Of a DNA stretch of 64,000 nucleotides, positions 33,555 through 41,882 are shown in pieces. This DNA comes from CALJFL01 sp036961205. Lineage in GTDB: Bacteria > Pseudomonadota > Gammaproteobacteria > Pseudomonadales > Halieaceae. Each line of letters begins with the position of its first letter. The first letter of the stretch is position 1. A model generated the notes under the pieces. It was not told the DNA's origin, did no database searches, and saw only the letters and a program-made list of their open reading frames with translations. The translations under genes were made by a program, and so were the position numbers. The stretch is from the NCBI GenBank assembly GCA_036961205.1, contig JBALVI010000003.1, forward strand, positions 62,001-126,000. The letters run 5' to 3'.

Positions 33555-34994
33555 ATGACTCAGCCTGCACACTACGATACCCCCGAAGAAGACAAAATCC
33601 CCATCGGGCAAAAGGTGATTTACGGGCTGGGGGCATTCGTTAACAACATTCTCTCTGCGGCGATGGGTGGGATGGTCATTGTGCTGAATCTCGGTCTGGG
33701 TATGAATCCGGCCCTGGTTGGGTTGCTAGGTGCATTACCACGGTTGATAGACGCAATCACCGACCCGTTAATGGGCTACATTTCCGATAAAACAAAATCC
33801 CGCTGGGGCAGGCGTAGGCCCTACATTTTTGTCGGTGCTATTGCAGCCGGCATTTTATTCGCGCTGCTCTGGCAGCTCCCCGAAGGCAAGAGCGAGGACT
33901 ACTACTTTTGGTGGTTTCTAATTGGCTCGCTGATTTTCTACTTGGCATACACCATGTTCGCCACGCCCTGGGTGGCCCTAGGTTATGAACTGACGCCGGA
34001 TTACCATGAACGTACTCGGGTGATGGCCGTGCAGAATTTCATGGGGCAACTGGCCTATCTGATTGCTCCCTGGTTCTTGTGGATTATGCAAAACGACGGG
34101 ATGTTCGATGATATGGTTAGCGGCGCCAGTGCGTTGGCGATCGCTATAGGCGTTGCAGTCGTCGCTGTGGGGGTTCTGCCAGCGATTTTTATAAAGGAGC
34201 GATTCGCCGCTATTCCCGTTCCTGAAGTTGTCGAGGTTAAGCTCACGTTTCAGGAGAGTACGGCTAATTTCTTCAAAGGTTTCGTACTGGCGCTAAAATT
34301 CTCACCGTTCCTGAAACTGTGCCTTGCAACTTTCATGGTGTTCAACGGGTTCATGCTGGTGGCTTCTTTCCAGTCCTACGTTATTATTTATTATGTCTTC
34401 GCTGGCGATCAGGCACTGGGTGCAGAGTACGCTGGTTGGGCTGGTACGGTATCCGCGATTTCCACCTTCTGCGTGATCTTCTTTATCAGTTGGCTTTCCT
34501 CCAAAATTGGCAAACGACGCGCCTTCTATTTCTCCACCGGTGTATCGATGCTGGGGTACGGGCTCAAGTGGTTTTGCTATTCACCGCAGTACCCTTTGTT
34601 GTTGCTGTTGCCTGCTCCTTTACTGGCCTTCGGGCTAGGCGGCTTGTTCACCCTAATGGGATCAATGATCGCTGACGTATGCGATATGGATGAATTACAA
34701 TCCCACGAAAGAAGGGAGGGAATGTTCGGGTCTATCTACTGGTGGGTGGTGAAGCTGGGCATGGCGGCGGCGCTTGCAATTGGAGGGGTGTTACTGAATG
34801 TCACAGGGTTTGACGTGTCGCTTGGTGGGGATCAGGCCGCTGACACTATATTTCTGATGCGAATATTTGACGTGCTTATTCCTTTGGTATGCTCAGGTAT
34901 TGCCATTTGGCTTATCGCGTCATATCCGATTACTGAGCAGAAAGCCCATGAGGTTCGATTGGAACTGGAAGCGCGCCGAGGCAGTGTGGCCTGA
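33555..34994 (+). CDS. GPH-family sugar:cation symporter
   Basis: A 479-aa inner-membrane protein. ATG 33555 follows AAAGGA at five bases; an ATG two codons earlier overlaps that element and is less likely. GPH (glycoside-pentoside-hexuronide) signatures include IGQKVIYGLGAFVNNI, PRLIDAITDPLMGYISDK, SRWGRRRPYIFVGAI and the C-terminal MIADVCDMDELQSHERREGMFG. About twelve helices are visible. Members import di- and oligosaccharides, glucosides or uronides with sodium or protons. At 170 bp after glk on the same strand it may be part of the operon or have its own promoter. It probably supplies longer beta-glucosides to the GH3 enzymes, complementing the MFS porter. Confidence 0.95.
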   Translation: MTQPAHYDTPEEDKIPIGQKVIYGLGAFVNNILSAAMGGMVIVLNLGLGMNPALVGLLGALPRLIDAITDPLMGYISDKTKSRWGRRRPYIFVGAIAAGILFALLWQLPEGKSEDYYFWWFLIGSLIFYLAYTMFATPWVALGYELTPDYHERTRVMAVQNFMGQLAYLIAPWFLWIMQNDGMFDDMVSGASALAIAIGVAVVAVGVLPAIFIKERFAAIPVPEVVEVKLTFQESTANFFKGFVLALKFSPFLKLCLATFMVFNGFMLVASFQSYVIIYYVFAGDQALGAEYAGWAGTVSAISTFCVIFFISWLSSKIGKRRAFYFSTGVSMLGYGLKWFCYSPQYPLLLLLPAPLLAFGLGGLFTLMGSMIADVCDMDELQSHERREGMFGSIYWWVVKLGMAAALAIGGVLLNVTGFDVSLGGDQAADTIFLMRIFDVLIPLVCSGIAIWLIASYPITEQKAHEVRLELEARRGSVA

Positions 34995-35023
34995 CGCGCG
35001 GGTCCATCTGGGTGAGACTTATT

Positions 35024-35356
35024 TCAGGTGATATCCGAAGTGGCCGCATCGGGGCCATTGGTTTTCACTGACTCGATACCGTTTTCCATGGCTGCTGCAC
35101 TGTTTTACATCTCACTTTTGCCAATGTTCTGACCGTTTCCGGCCTTCAGACAAAAATAGGGATCGCCACTCTTTGATTCGCAGCGTTCGAATCTGGCGTC
35201 ATCGGCCGCATTAGTTTTAACCGAAGCGATGCCGTTTTCCGCTGCGTCTTTGCTCTCGTAAAGCTGGCTGGTCAGAATGATCTGGCCGTTTCCTGCTTTC
35301 AGATTGAACATGTATTTGCCGCTGTTGCTAATTTTTAACTCGAACTTTCCTGCGAT
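35024..35356 (-). pseudogene. yegP: Decayed yegP (DUF1508): lost start codon and in-frame stop
   Basis: The minus strand from 35356 to 35024 encodes a 110-residue protein, the same length as E. coli YegP, with the two DUF1508 repeats (AGKFELKISNSGKYMFNLKA and GDPYFCLKAGNGQNIGKSEM). Two lesions break it. The codon where family members have ATG is ATC (35354-35356), in frame with AGKFEL and with GGAG eight bases upstream. The codon after KSEM, a Tyr in relatives, is TAA (35105-35107), after which the frame continues as NSAAAMENGIESVKTN to a TGA at 35024-35026. A 68-aa piece from an internal ATG (35311) could still be made. Alternatives are two assembly errors, or rare AUC initiation plus readthrough. 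Confidence 0.8.
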
Positions 35357-35510
35357 AAACTAAATCTCCAATAAGCGCTGCGAATTGCAGTGGGAAAAGT
35401 GTAGCTGAGCATTCAGAGCTTAGCCAGCTTGGCCGTGCTTGCAGTGCTTGGCTACAAGCGCCAATATGCGCATCGAACCCATTAAAATTCAGCAACGTCA
35501 GGATGTAGCC

Positions 35511-36593
35511 ATGTTAGTGAAAACCTTTGAAGTTAATCGTGCGGACACAAGCGCGACCCGGGTGCACGAGGCACAGATCGACGAGAGTCTTGCTCCTGGA
35601 GAAGTCTTGCTCGCCATCGATCGTTTTGCCCTCACCGCTAACAACATCAGTTATGTGATGGCGGGGGACATGCTGGGATATTGGCGGTTTTTCCCGACGG
35701 AAGACGGTTGGGGACGGGTGCCGGCGATGGGTTATGCCGATGTGGTTGCCTCTGAGCACGACGAGATAGCGGTTGGTGAACGCCTTTGGGGCTTCTATCC
35801 CATGGGTAGCCATCTCAAAATACAAGCGGGTAAAGTTAGCGAAGCGGGCTTTAGTGATATCTCCCCGCACCGTAAAGACCTGGCGCCGGTCTATGCCCGC
35901 TTTGATCGTCAGCCCCCTGGTGTGGATAGCCACAGGGAAGATCTGAATATGTTGCTGCGCGGCCTGTTTATGACGTCCTGGCTGGTGGAGGATTTTATCT
36001 TTGATGGCGATCATTATGGTGCCGATCAGTACCTGATCACCAGCGCGTCCAGTAAAACCAGTATCGCGCTGGCATTTGCGGTGAAAGAGCGGGGTATGGC
36101 GCGGTCGGTTGGGCTAACGTCTCCCGGCAATATCGAGTTCGTCGAAGGGCTGGGTTGCTATGATCAAGTGGTTGCTTATGACGATGTCGCAACCCTTGAT
36201 GCCAGTCGGGCCAGTGTCGTTGTCGATATGGCCGGCAGTCAGTCGGTGTTGGCCAACATACATAATCACTTTACAGATCAGCTAAAATATTCCTGCCTGA
36301 TCGGGGCAACTCATCATGAGGAAGGCGGTGACAGTAGCGGCCTGCCTGGTGCAGCTCCGATTTTCTTCTTCGCCCCCAGCCAAATAGAAAAGCGGGTGCA
36401 GGACTGGGGTCCCACCGTGCTGTTCGAACGCTTAGGCAACGCCTTGGTCCGGTTTCAGGACTTTGTAGGCCCCCAAATCAATGTGGTGAGGCGCGGCGGT
36501 TCTCAGTGCCTGGCAAAAATTTACGGCAAAGTATTAGAGGGTAGGGCCAACCCCAGTGACGGCTACATTCTTTCTATCGACGAGAAGGACTAG
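35511..36593 (+). CDS. DUF2855 family protein (MDR-like)
   Basis: I choose ATG 35511 (360 aa), with AGGA eight bases upstream; the open frame starts earlier without support. It matches DUF2855, a family related in outline to medium-chain dehydrogenases/reductases: an N-terminal lobe (PGEVLLAIDRFALTANNISY, VPAMGYADVVASEHDEI, GERLWGFYPMGSHL) and a nucleotide-binding-like half (ITSASSKTSIALAFAVKER, VVVDMAGSQSVLANIH). DUF2855 genes are often found near fatty-acid or polyketide-like metabolism, and here an acyl-CoA-synthetase remnant and an enoyl-CoA hydratase follow. No catalytic zinc ligands are obvious. Function is not established. Confidence 0.85.
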   Translation: MLVKTFEVNRADTSATRVHEAQIDESLAPGEVLLAIDRFALTANNISYVMAGDMLGYWRFFPTEDGWGRVPAMGYADVVASEHDEIAVGERLWGFYPMGSHLKIQAGKVSEAGFSDISPHRKDLAPVYARFDRQPPGVDSHREDLNMLLRGLFMTSWLVEDFIFDGDHYGADQYLITSASSKTSIALAFAVKERGMARSVGLTSPGNIEFVEGLGCYDQVVAYDDVATLDASRASVVVDMAGSQSVLANIHNHFTDQLKYSCLIGATHHEEGGDSSGLPGAAPIFFFAPSQIEKRVQDWGPTVLFERLGNALVRFQDFVGPQINVVRRGGSQCLAKIYGKVLEGRANPSDGYILSIDEKD

Positions 36594-36701
36594 ATCCTGA
36601 AGTTGTCGTATGCCTGGGTCCCGATGACCGGGTCTGGGAAGATTCAGAAGTTTGCTCTGCGTCAGCAATGGCAGAACGGGCTGCATCAGGAATTTCGCTA
36701 G
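36594..36701 (+). pseudogene. Stranded C-terminal stub of an AMP-forming acyl-CoA synthetase
   Basis: Immediately after the DUF2855 stop, in the same frame, about 35 codons run to a TAG at 36699. They read VPMTGSGKIQKFALRQQW and end QNGLHQEFR. The motif P-M-T-x-S-G-K-I-Q-K-F-x-L-R is the C-terminal catalytic-lysine block (A10) of acyl-CoA and AMP-dependent synthetases. Nothing resembling the other about 500 residues is present, so a deletion has removed the gene body and left its tail between DUF2855 and the enoyl-CoA hydratase. It has no start codon or ribosome site and is probably untranslated. Confidence 0.8.
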
Positions 36702-36731
36702 CCCTCCTGGGCTTGCTTAAGGGGACCGGCT

Positions 36732-37544
36732 ATGTTCGATCACTTCACTACTATTTCAGTAACTCGAGAGGGCGCGGTTGATTACCTGTGCCTCGACCGG
36801 CCTGAGTTATTAAACGCAATTAACACGCAGATGGTAACGGAGCTGCGAGAGTATTTTGGCAGCCTACCGCATACCATTGATACGAGGGTGGTGGTACTGG
36901 CCGGTAACGGCCGCGCTTTCTGCGCTGGTTTGGATATCGGAGCGATAAGTGGTTCTCTGGGCGACCAGAGTCAGCAGCCGGACGGCGGGGGCTGGGGCTT
37001 TCAGGGTTACCTTGCAGAGGTCTATGTAATGATGCGCCGTATCCCTCAACCCATTATCAGCCTGGTGCATGGTGCCGCTTGTGGCGGCGGGTTCTCACTG
37101 GCTCTGGCCTCAGATATCCGGATTGCTGGCGAGAGTGCCAAAATGAATGCGGCGTTTATTAAAGTCGGGCTTTCAGCCTGTGATATGGGTACCTCCTATT
37201 TTTTGCCTAGACTGGTCGGTACCTCTATCGCCTCGGAGCTTATGCTGACGGGCCGATTTATTAATGCCCAGCGGGCTCTGGCGACAGGACTGGTCTCCGA
37301 AGTGGTGCCAGACGATGAGCTGCTGCAAGCCGTTAAACCCTATGTCGACGACATGCTGCGGACTTCCCCGATGGGGCTTCGCCTGACAAAAGAGGGGCTT
37401 AATGTCGCTATCGATTCAAATAGTCTCGAAGCGGTGATCGCAATGGAAAACCGCAATCAGGTGCTATGCGCGCAGAGCCCGGATGCGAAAGAGGGAATGG
37501 CCGCGTTTATGGAGAAGCGCGAGCCGCAATACGGAGGTAAATAG
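36732..37544 (+). CDS. Enoyl-CoA hydratase/isomerase family protein
   Basis: A 270-aa crotonase-fold enzyme. AGNGRAFCAGLDI and HGAACGGGFSLALASDIRIA supply the two peptide NH groups of the oxyanion hole, followed by FIKVGLSACDMGTSYFLPRLVG and ELMLTGRFINAQRALATGLVSEVV. The usual general-base glutamate region reads SACDMGTSY, so the exact reaction (hydratase, isomerase or other) is not certain. It is cytoplasmic. It lies 30 bp after the acyl-CoA-synthetase stub, so it was probably once part of a DUF2855-synthetase-hydratase operon for acyl-CoA breakdown. Confidence 0.93.
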   Translation: MFDHFTTISVTREGAVDYLCLDRPELLNAINTQMVTELREYFGSLPHTIDTRVVVLAGNGRAFCAGLDIGAISGSLGDQSQQPDGGGWGFQGYLAEVYVMMRRIPQPIISLVHGAACGGGFSLALASDIRIAGESAKMNAAFIKVGLSACDMGTSYFLPRLVGTSIASELMLTGRFINAQRALATGLVSEVVPDDELLQAVKPYVDDMLRTSPMGLRLTKEGLNVAIDSNSLEAVIAMENRNQVLCAQSPDAKEGMAAFMEKREPQYGGK

Positions 37545-37763
37545 CTAGTCAGCCTTATATTGACCATTGCGTGCATAAACTATGTACCCTTGCCGCACAT
37601 CACGGGATAAATAGCATAGTTTTACCCGTGCTTATTGAGTAGAGTCTTCTCTGAAAATGAAACATGAATAATTTAATGTTTGGTCGAGAAGTATCCGCTA
37701 TCTATATGATACGTAAGAAGTTGTTCTATCGAAATTTGACTGGAGCGAGTAAGGAGTAGAAAT

Positions 37764-39020
37764 ATGCAGCTGTCTGCATTCGGAGAAAAGTTCGCTGGCC
37801 AATCTGCCATCGCCGAACTAATGACAGACCTTGGCAGTGCGCTGAGCGACAACCCTGACATGATCTTCATGGGCGGCGGCAACCCCGCCCGGTTGCCCGA
37901 GTTGGAGGCAGTTTTCCAGCAGCGACTTGAAGGCATTATGGCCGACCCGGATCAGCGCCATCGGTTGCTCGGCATCTATCAGTCCCCGCAGGGGGACCGC
38001 GAGTTCCGCCGGCAGTTGGCGGTGTTTCTGAAGAAGCAATATGGCTGGCCTGTCACCGAAGCTAATATTGCGGTAGGTAATGGCAGTCAGTCTGCGTTCT
38101 TTGTGCTGTACAACTTGTTGGCGGGTGTCATGAGCGATGGCAGCCAGCGTAAAATTCATTTACCACTGACCCCGGAATACGTCGGTTATGCCGATACGGG
38201 CCTGAGCGAAAACTTTTTCAGTGCCACCCGTCCGTCTATCGAATTATTGGAAGGCAATTTATTTAAGTACCACGTTGATTTTTCTCAGCTTCAACCGGGG
38301 GAGGAGGTCGCAGCACTGTGCGTATCCCGGCCCACCAATCCAACCGGTAATGTGCTGACGGATGACGAGATAGAGCATCTGGATGACATCGCCCGGGCTC
38401 GCAATATCCCGCTCATTATCGACGGCGCTTACGGTATGCCGTTCCCGAATATATTGTTTGAGCAAGCCTCTCCTCACTGGAACGACAATACGGTGCTGGC
38501 TTTAAGTTTATCCAAGTTGGGATTGCCCGGTGTGCGAACCGGAATTGTAGTTGCCAGTGAAGAAATCATCAAAGCATTCACCAATGCGAACACAGTAGTC
38601 AACCTTGCCTGTGGGACTCTGGGGCCGGCGCTGGCCGGGCCGCTATTTGAAAGCGGCGAAATTCTGTCGTTAACCCGTGATCACGTTACGCCCTATTATC
38701 GTCAGCGCTCTCAGTACACTCTGGATCTGATGCGTAAAGAATTGCACGGCCTGCCTTTCAGAGTTCACAAACCCGAGGGCGCTATATTTCTTTGGTTATG
38801 GCTAGAGGATTTGCCCATCAGTAGCCAGGAGCTTTACCAGCGATTGAAAACGAGAGGTGTTTTGGTGGTGCCCGGAGAGTCGTTCTTTATTGGTATTGAA
38901 GATGATTGGCAGCACCAGCGAGAATGTATCCGGGTGTCCTTCGCCCAGGATACCGATACTATAAGCCGTGGCGTGGCGATGATTGGCGAAGAAGTCCGGC
39001 TGGCATACCAACAGAATTAG
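37764..39020 (+). CDS. avtA: Valine-pyruvate aminotransferase (transaminase C)
   Basis: A 418-aa class-I PLP aminotransferase that matches E. coli AvtA along its whole length: FGEKFAGQSAIAELMTDL, FMGGGNPARLPE, VGNGSQSAFFVLYNLLAG, CVSRPTNPTGNVLTDDEI, the PLP lysine Lys251 in LSLSKLGLPGVRTG, HKPEGAIFLWLWLEDLP and QLYQRLKTRGVLVVPG-like text. It exchanges valine and pyruvate for 2-oxoisovalerate and alanine. AAGGAG precedes the ATG. It is followed after 13 bp by an acetolactate-synthase-like gene, whose product leads to 2-oxoisovalerate, so the pair supports valine synthesis or interconversion. The 219-bp gap upstream (37545-37763) shows no clear attenuator or riboswitch. Confidence 0.94.
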   Translation: MQLSAFGEKFAGQSAIAELMTDLGSALSDNPDMIFMGGGNPARLPELEAVFQQRLEGIMADPDQRHRLLGIYQSPQGDREFRRQLAVFLKKQYGWPVTEANIAVGNGSQSAFFVLYNLLAGVMSDGSQRKIHLPLTPEYVGYADTGLSENFFSATRPSIELLEGNLFKYHVDFSQLQPGEEVAALCVSRPTNPTGNVLTDDEIEHLDDIARARNIPLIIDGAYGMPFPNILFEQASPHWNDNTVLALSLSKLGLPGVRTGIVVASEEIIKAFTNANTVVNLACGTLGPALAGPLFESGEILSLTRDHVTPYYRQRSQYTLDLMRKELHGLPFRVHKPEGAIFLWLWLEDLPISSQELYQRLKTRGVLVVPGESFFIGIEDDWQHQRECIRVSFAQDTDTISRGVAMIGEEVRLAYQQN

Positions 39021-39033
39021 CAGGGTGCAGGTA

Positions 39034-40902
39034 ATGACAATGAGAGATCCAGAAGACAATGTAACCTACCAGAACGTGGGCACGGTCAGTGGTGGATCGC
39101 TTACAGATATTAAGGCTGAACAGCGACCGCATGCCAAGCGGGGCGCCCAAATTCTGGCGGCTGCGCTTATCGCCGAAGGTGTGGACACCTTGTTCGGTTA
39201 CCCGGGTGGCGCCAATCTGGAAATTTTCGATGTCCTGCCGGAGTTTGGGATTCGCTGTATTCGAGTTGAGCACGAGCAAGGTGCTGCCCATGCCGCCCAG
39301 GGTTATGCTCGAGCTACTGGCAAGGTCGGGGTTTGCCTTGCGACGTCTGGCCCAGGAGCAACCAATCTGGTGACCGGGTTGGCAGACGCCAATAGCGACT
39401 CAACACCCATAGTGGCAATTACTGGCAACGTACCTTCACATTTGCTGGGCAAGAATGCTTTTCAGGAAGTGGACATCGTCGCCATCACCGCGCCCATCAC
39501 CAAGCGTAGCTACCTGGTACGCAAGGTCACCGATATACCTGAAACTGTGCGCGAGGCGTTTGCCCTTGCCGGTGGCAATAGGCCCGGGCCGGTGCTGATC
39601 GATATCCCCAAGGACATACAGCAACACTACCCCCGCGACCCTGAGGGTAATTACAATGCGCCGCGTATTCCCGCGATCATTGAAGCTCCAGAAGCTGCTA
39701 TAGCAGGTTTAACGGATAATCAGTTATCTGAGGCGTTTCGTTTACTTGCAGAAGCGCAGCGCCCGGTGATCTACGCCGGCGGTGGCATTGTTAGCGCCGA
39801 CTGTACCGAGCTGTTATTGCAGTTTGCCGAAAGGTTTCAGTGCCCGGTGACGACGACTCTGATGGGGCATGGCGCCTTTCCTCCTGCGCATCCACTGGCA
39901 CTGCACGTGTTGGGAATGCACGGCTCGAAATACGCCAACGTTGCGGTAAACGAAGCCGATCTTGTGCTGGCTCTTGGAGTGCGCTTTGATGATCGGGTAA
40001 CCGGTAATGTCGATAAATTTATAGCCGATGGGAAAGTTATCCATATCGATATCGACCGCAATGAGCTTAACAAGAACAAAGTTGTGACCATGCCTATCTG
40101 CGCGGACGTAAAAGTCGCGTTGTCGCAGCTCTGTTCCTGCCCGGATGCCTTGGATCACCGTGAGTGGCTCAGTTATCTGTCCAGCCTTCGCACGGAATTT
40201 CCTTTTGTGGTGCCCGAGGGAGATGAACTCACACCGCAGTTTGCGATCGCTTTGTTAAGTGAAATAACGGACGGTGAAGCGATTGTCAGCCTGGGTGTTG
40301 GTCAGCACCAGATGTGGGCCATGCAACACTATCAGTCGCAGCGCAGTCGCTCGTTTCTCAGCAGTTCCGGATTCGGTACCATGGGCTATGGCTTGCCTGC
40401 CGCCATCGGTGCGAAGGTAGGCTGTCCGGACCGGCAGGTAGTTGATATTGACGGCGACGGCTCACTTAATATGACAATCCATGAGCTGGCGACCTGTCAT
40501 CGCTTCGGCATTGGAGTGAAGGTGGTGGTTATCAACAACCAGTGGCTTGGCATGGTGAGGCAGTGGCAAGACATGATTTACAGCAAACATCGCTCGGGTT
40601 CAGATTTGTCTGATCCGATGGCCGTGAAACCCGACGGTGAAACAGATATTTATCCCGATTTCCCACGCATAGCCGATGGCTATCGAGTGAAGTCTGAACG
40701 CGTCTCCTGCAAGCAAGACCTGGCGGCAGCCTACCAACGAATGCTCGCGGATCCTGATGAGCCCTATGTGCTAGATGTAATCGTGGCCACAGAGGAAAAC
40801 GTCTACCCGATGATTCCAGCCGGCGGCAGCTACCGAGACATTATAATGAGCGAAGCAGATATGCCCACCGGTGCCAAAGAATCACAGGGCAGTAATATCT
40901 AA
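39034..40902 (+). CDS. ilvB: Acetolactate-synthase-like large subunit (ThDP enzyme)
   Basis: About 622 aa from ATG 39034, which lies just after the avtA stop; the frame extends further back inside avtA. The ThDP fold is complete: FGYPGGANLEIFDVL, catalytic Glu in RVEHEQGAAHAAQGYARA, TSGPGATNLVTGLADA, SHLLGKNAFQEVDIVAIT, FDDRVTGN, GSGTMGYGLPAAIGAK-like text, and the Mg/ThDP block DIDGDGSLNMTIHEL with NNQWLGMVRQWQD. It condenses two pyruvates (or pyruvate and 2-oxobutyrate) to acetohydroxy acids. An N-terminal extension of about 30 residues precedes the usual start, and no regulatory ilvN/ilvH gene follows; a crotonase gene comes next. It may pair with a small subunit elsewhere or be a specialised paralogue. 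Confidence 0.9.
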   Translation: MTMRDPEDNVTYQNVGTVSGGSLTDIKAEQRPHAKRGAQILAAALIAEGVDTLFGYPGGANLEIFDVLPEFGIRCIRVEHEQGAAHAAQGYARATGKVGVCLATSGPGATNLVTGLADANSDSTPIVAITGNVPSHLLGKNAFQEVDIVAITAPITKRSYLVRKVTDIPETVREAFALAGGNRPGPVLIDIPKDIQQHYPRDPEGNYNAPRIPAIIEAPEAAIAGLTDNQLSEAFRLLAEAQRPVIYAGGGIVSADCTELLLQFAERFQCPVTTTLMGHGAFPPAHPLALHVLGMHGSKYANVAVNEADLVLALGVRFDDRVTGNVDKFIADGKVIHIDIDRNELNKNKVVTMPICADVKVALSQLCSCPDALDHREWLSYLSSLRTEFPFVVPEGDELTPQFAIALLSEITDGEAIVSLGVGQHQMWAMQHYQSQRSRSFLSSSGFGTMGYGLPAAIGAKVGCPDRQVVDIDGDGSLNMTIHELATCHRFGIGVKVVVINNQWLGMVRQWQDMIYSKHRSGSDLSDPMAVKPDGETDIYPDFPRIADGYRVKSERVSCKQDLAAAYQRMLADPDEPYVLDVIVATEENVYPMIPAGGSYRDIIMSEADMPTGAKESQGSNI

Positions 40903-40946
40903 CCCCCTGCTATGCTTAACTGATTCTTCAAACAGGTATCACCACC

Positions 40947-41762
40947 ATGATCGAATCTCGGCCCACTGTTCTGGTAGATCGTCAGGACGATATTTACATC
41001 GTTACCCTGAATCGCCCCGAAGTAAAAAATGCGGTGGATAGCCACACCGCGAAACTACTTGCGGAAGCATTCCTGACATTCGAGCAGGACGATACACTCA
41101 GCGTGGCAGTATTTGCCGGCGAGTTCGGCACCTTTTGCGCAGGCGCCGATCTTAAAGCGGTCAGTGCCGGTTCCGCATCATTGGAAAACTTTCCCGAGCT
41201 AGACGGCACGCTCGATCCTTTGGATCAAAGAGGCCCCATGGGTCCTAGCTATATGCAGTTATCTAAACCGGTCATAGGCGCAATTTCCGGCTACGCCGTG
41301 GCGGGGGGGTTAGAACTCTCCCTATGGTGTGATATGCGGGTGGTAGAAGAAGACGCTGTATTCGGTGTGTTCTGTCGTCGCTGGGGCGTTCCCCTGGTAG
41401 ACGGCGGCACCGTGCGCTTGCCTAGACTGATCGGACATTCCAACGCAATGGATATGATCCTGACCGGCAGGGCTGTAGATGCCGGAGAGGCGAAAATCAT
41501 GGGTCTGGCCAATCGTGTCGTTGCCATCGGGACGGCAAAGGACGAAGCCATAGCGCTTGCACGGCAAATTTCCAAATTTCCTCAGCGCTGTATGCGTAAC
41601 GATAGGCAGTCCGCCTGTGAGCAATGGGGTTTGTCTTTTGAGGAGGCCATGTCGAACGAAAATCGTCTGGGGCGAGAAGTTCTGCTTTCAGGGGAAACTC
41701 TTACCGGTGCAACCCGTTTTGCCTCAGGGCATGGGCGAGGGGGGTCCTTTGAGGACATATAG
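40947..41762 (+). CDS. Crotonase/enoyl-CoA hydratase family protein
   Basis: A 271-aa crotonase. Oxyanion-hole blocks are FGTFCAGADLKAVSAG and ISGYAVAGGLELSLWCDMRV, followed by WGVPLVDGGTVRLPRLIGHSNA and DMILTGRAVDAGEAKIMGLANR. The acid/base glutamate positions of classical hydratases are not conserved in an obvious way (FCRRWGVPLVDGG), so an isomerase or non-hydratase role is possible. It begins 44 bp after the acetolactate-synthase gene and may be in its operon. It is distinct from the crotonase at 36732 and not a recent duplicate of it. Confidence 0.92.
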   Translation: MIESRPTVLVDRQDDIYIVTLNRPEVKNAVDSHTAKLLAEAFLTFEQDDTLSVAVFAGEFGTFCAGADLKAVSAGSASLENFPELDGTLDPLDQRGPMGPSYMQLSKPVIGAISGYAVAGGLELSLWCDMRVVEEDAVFGVFCRRWGVPLVDGGTVRLPRLIGHSNAMDMILTGRAVDAGEAKIMGLANRVVAIGTAKDEAIALARQISKFPQRCMRNDRQSACEQWGLSFEEAMSNENRLGREVLLSGETLTGATRFASGHGRGGSFEDI

Positions 41763-41882
41763 ACACAAGCGATAATTCTCCGTCGAGAGACTGCCTATTT
41801 TTCCGCCGCCTTATCGATGCTACAGCTCACAGTGATGAGAGTTGAAAGATAGACCTAGAGTGTTCAACCTGATAGAAGTCAA

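Noticed and set aside
40903..40946. Search for an ilvN/ilvH small subunit after the acetolactate synthase
   Set aside because: Only 44 bp separate it from the crotonase gene, and no ACT-domain protein is encoded in any frame nearby.
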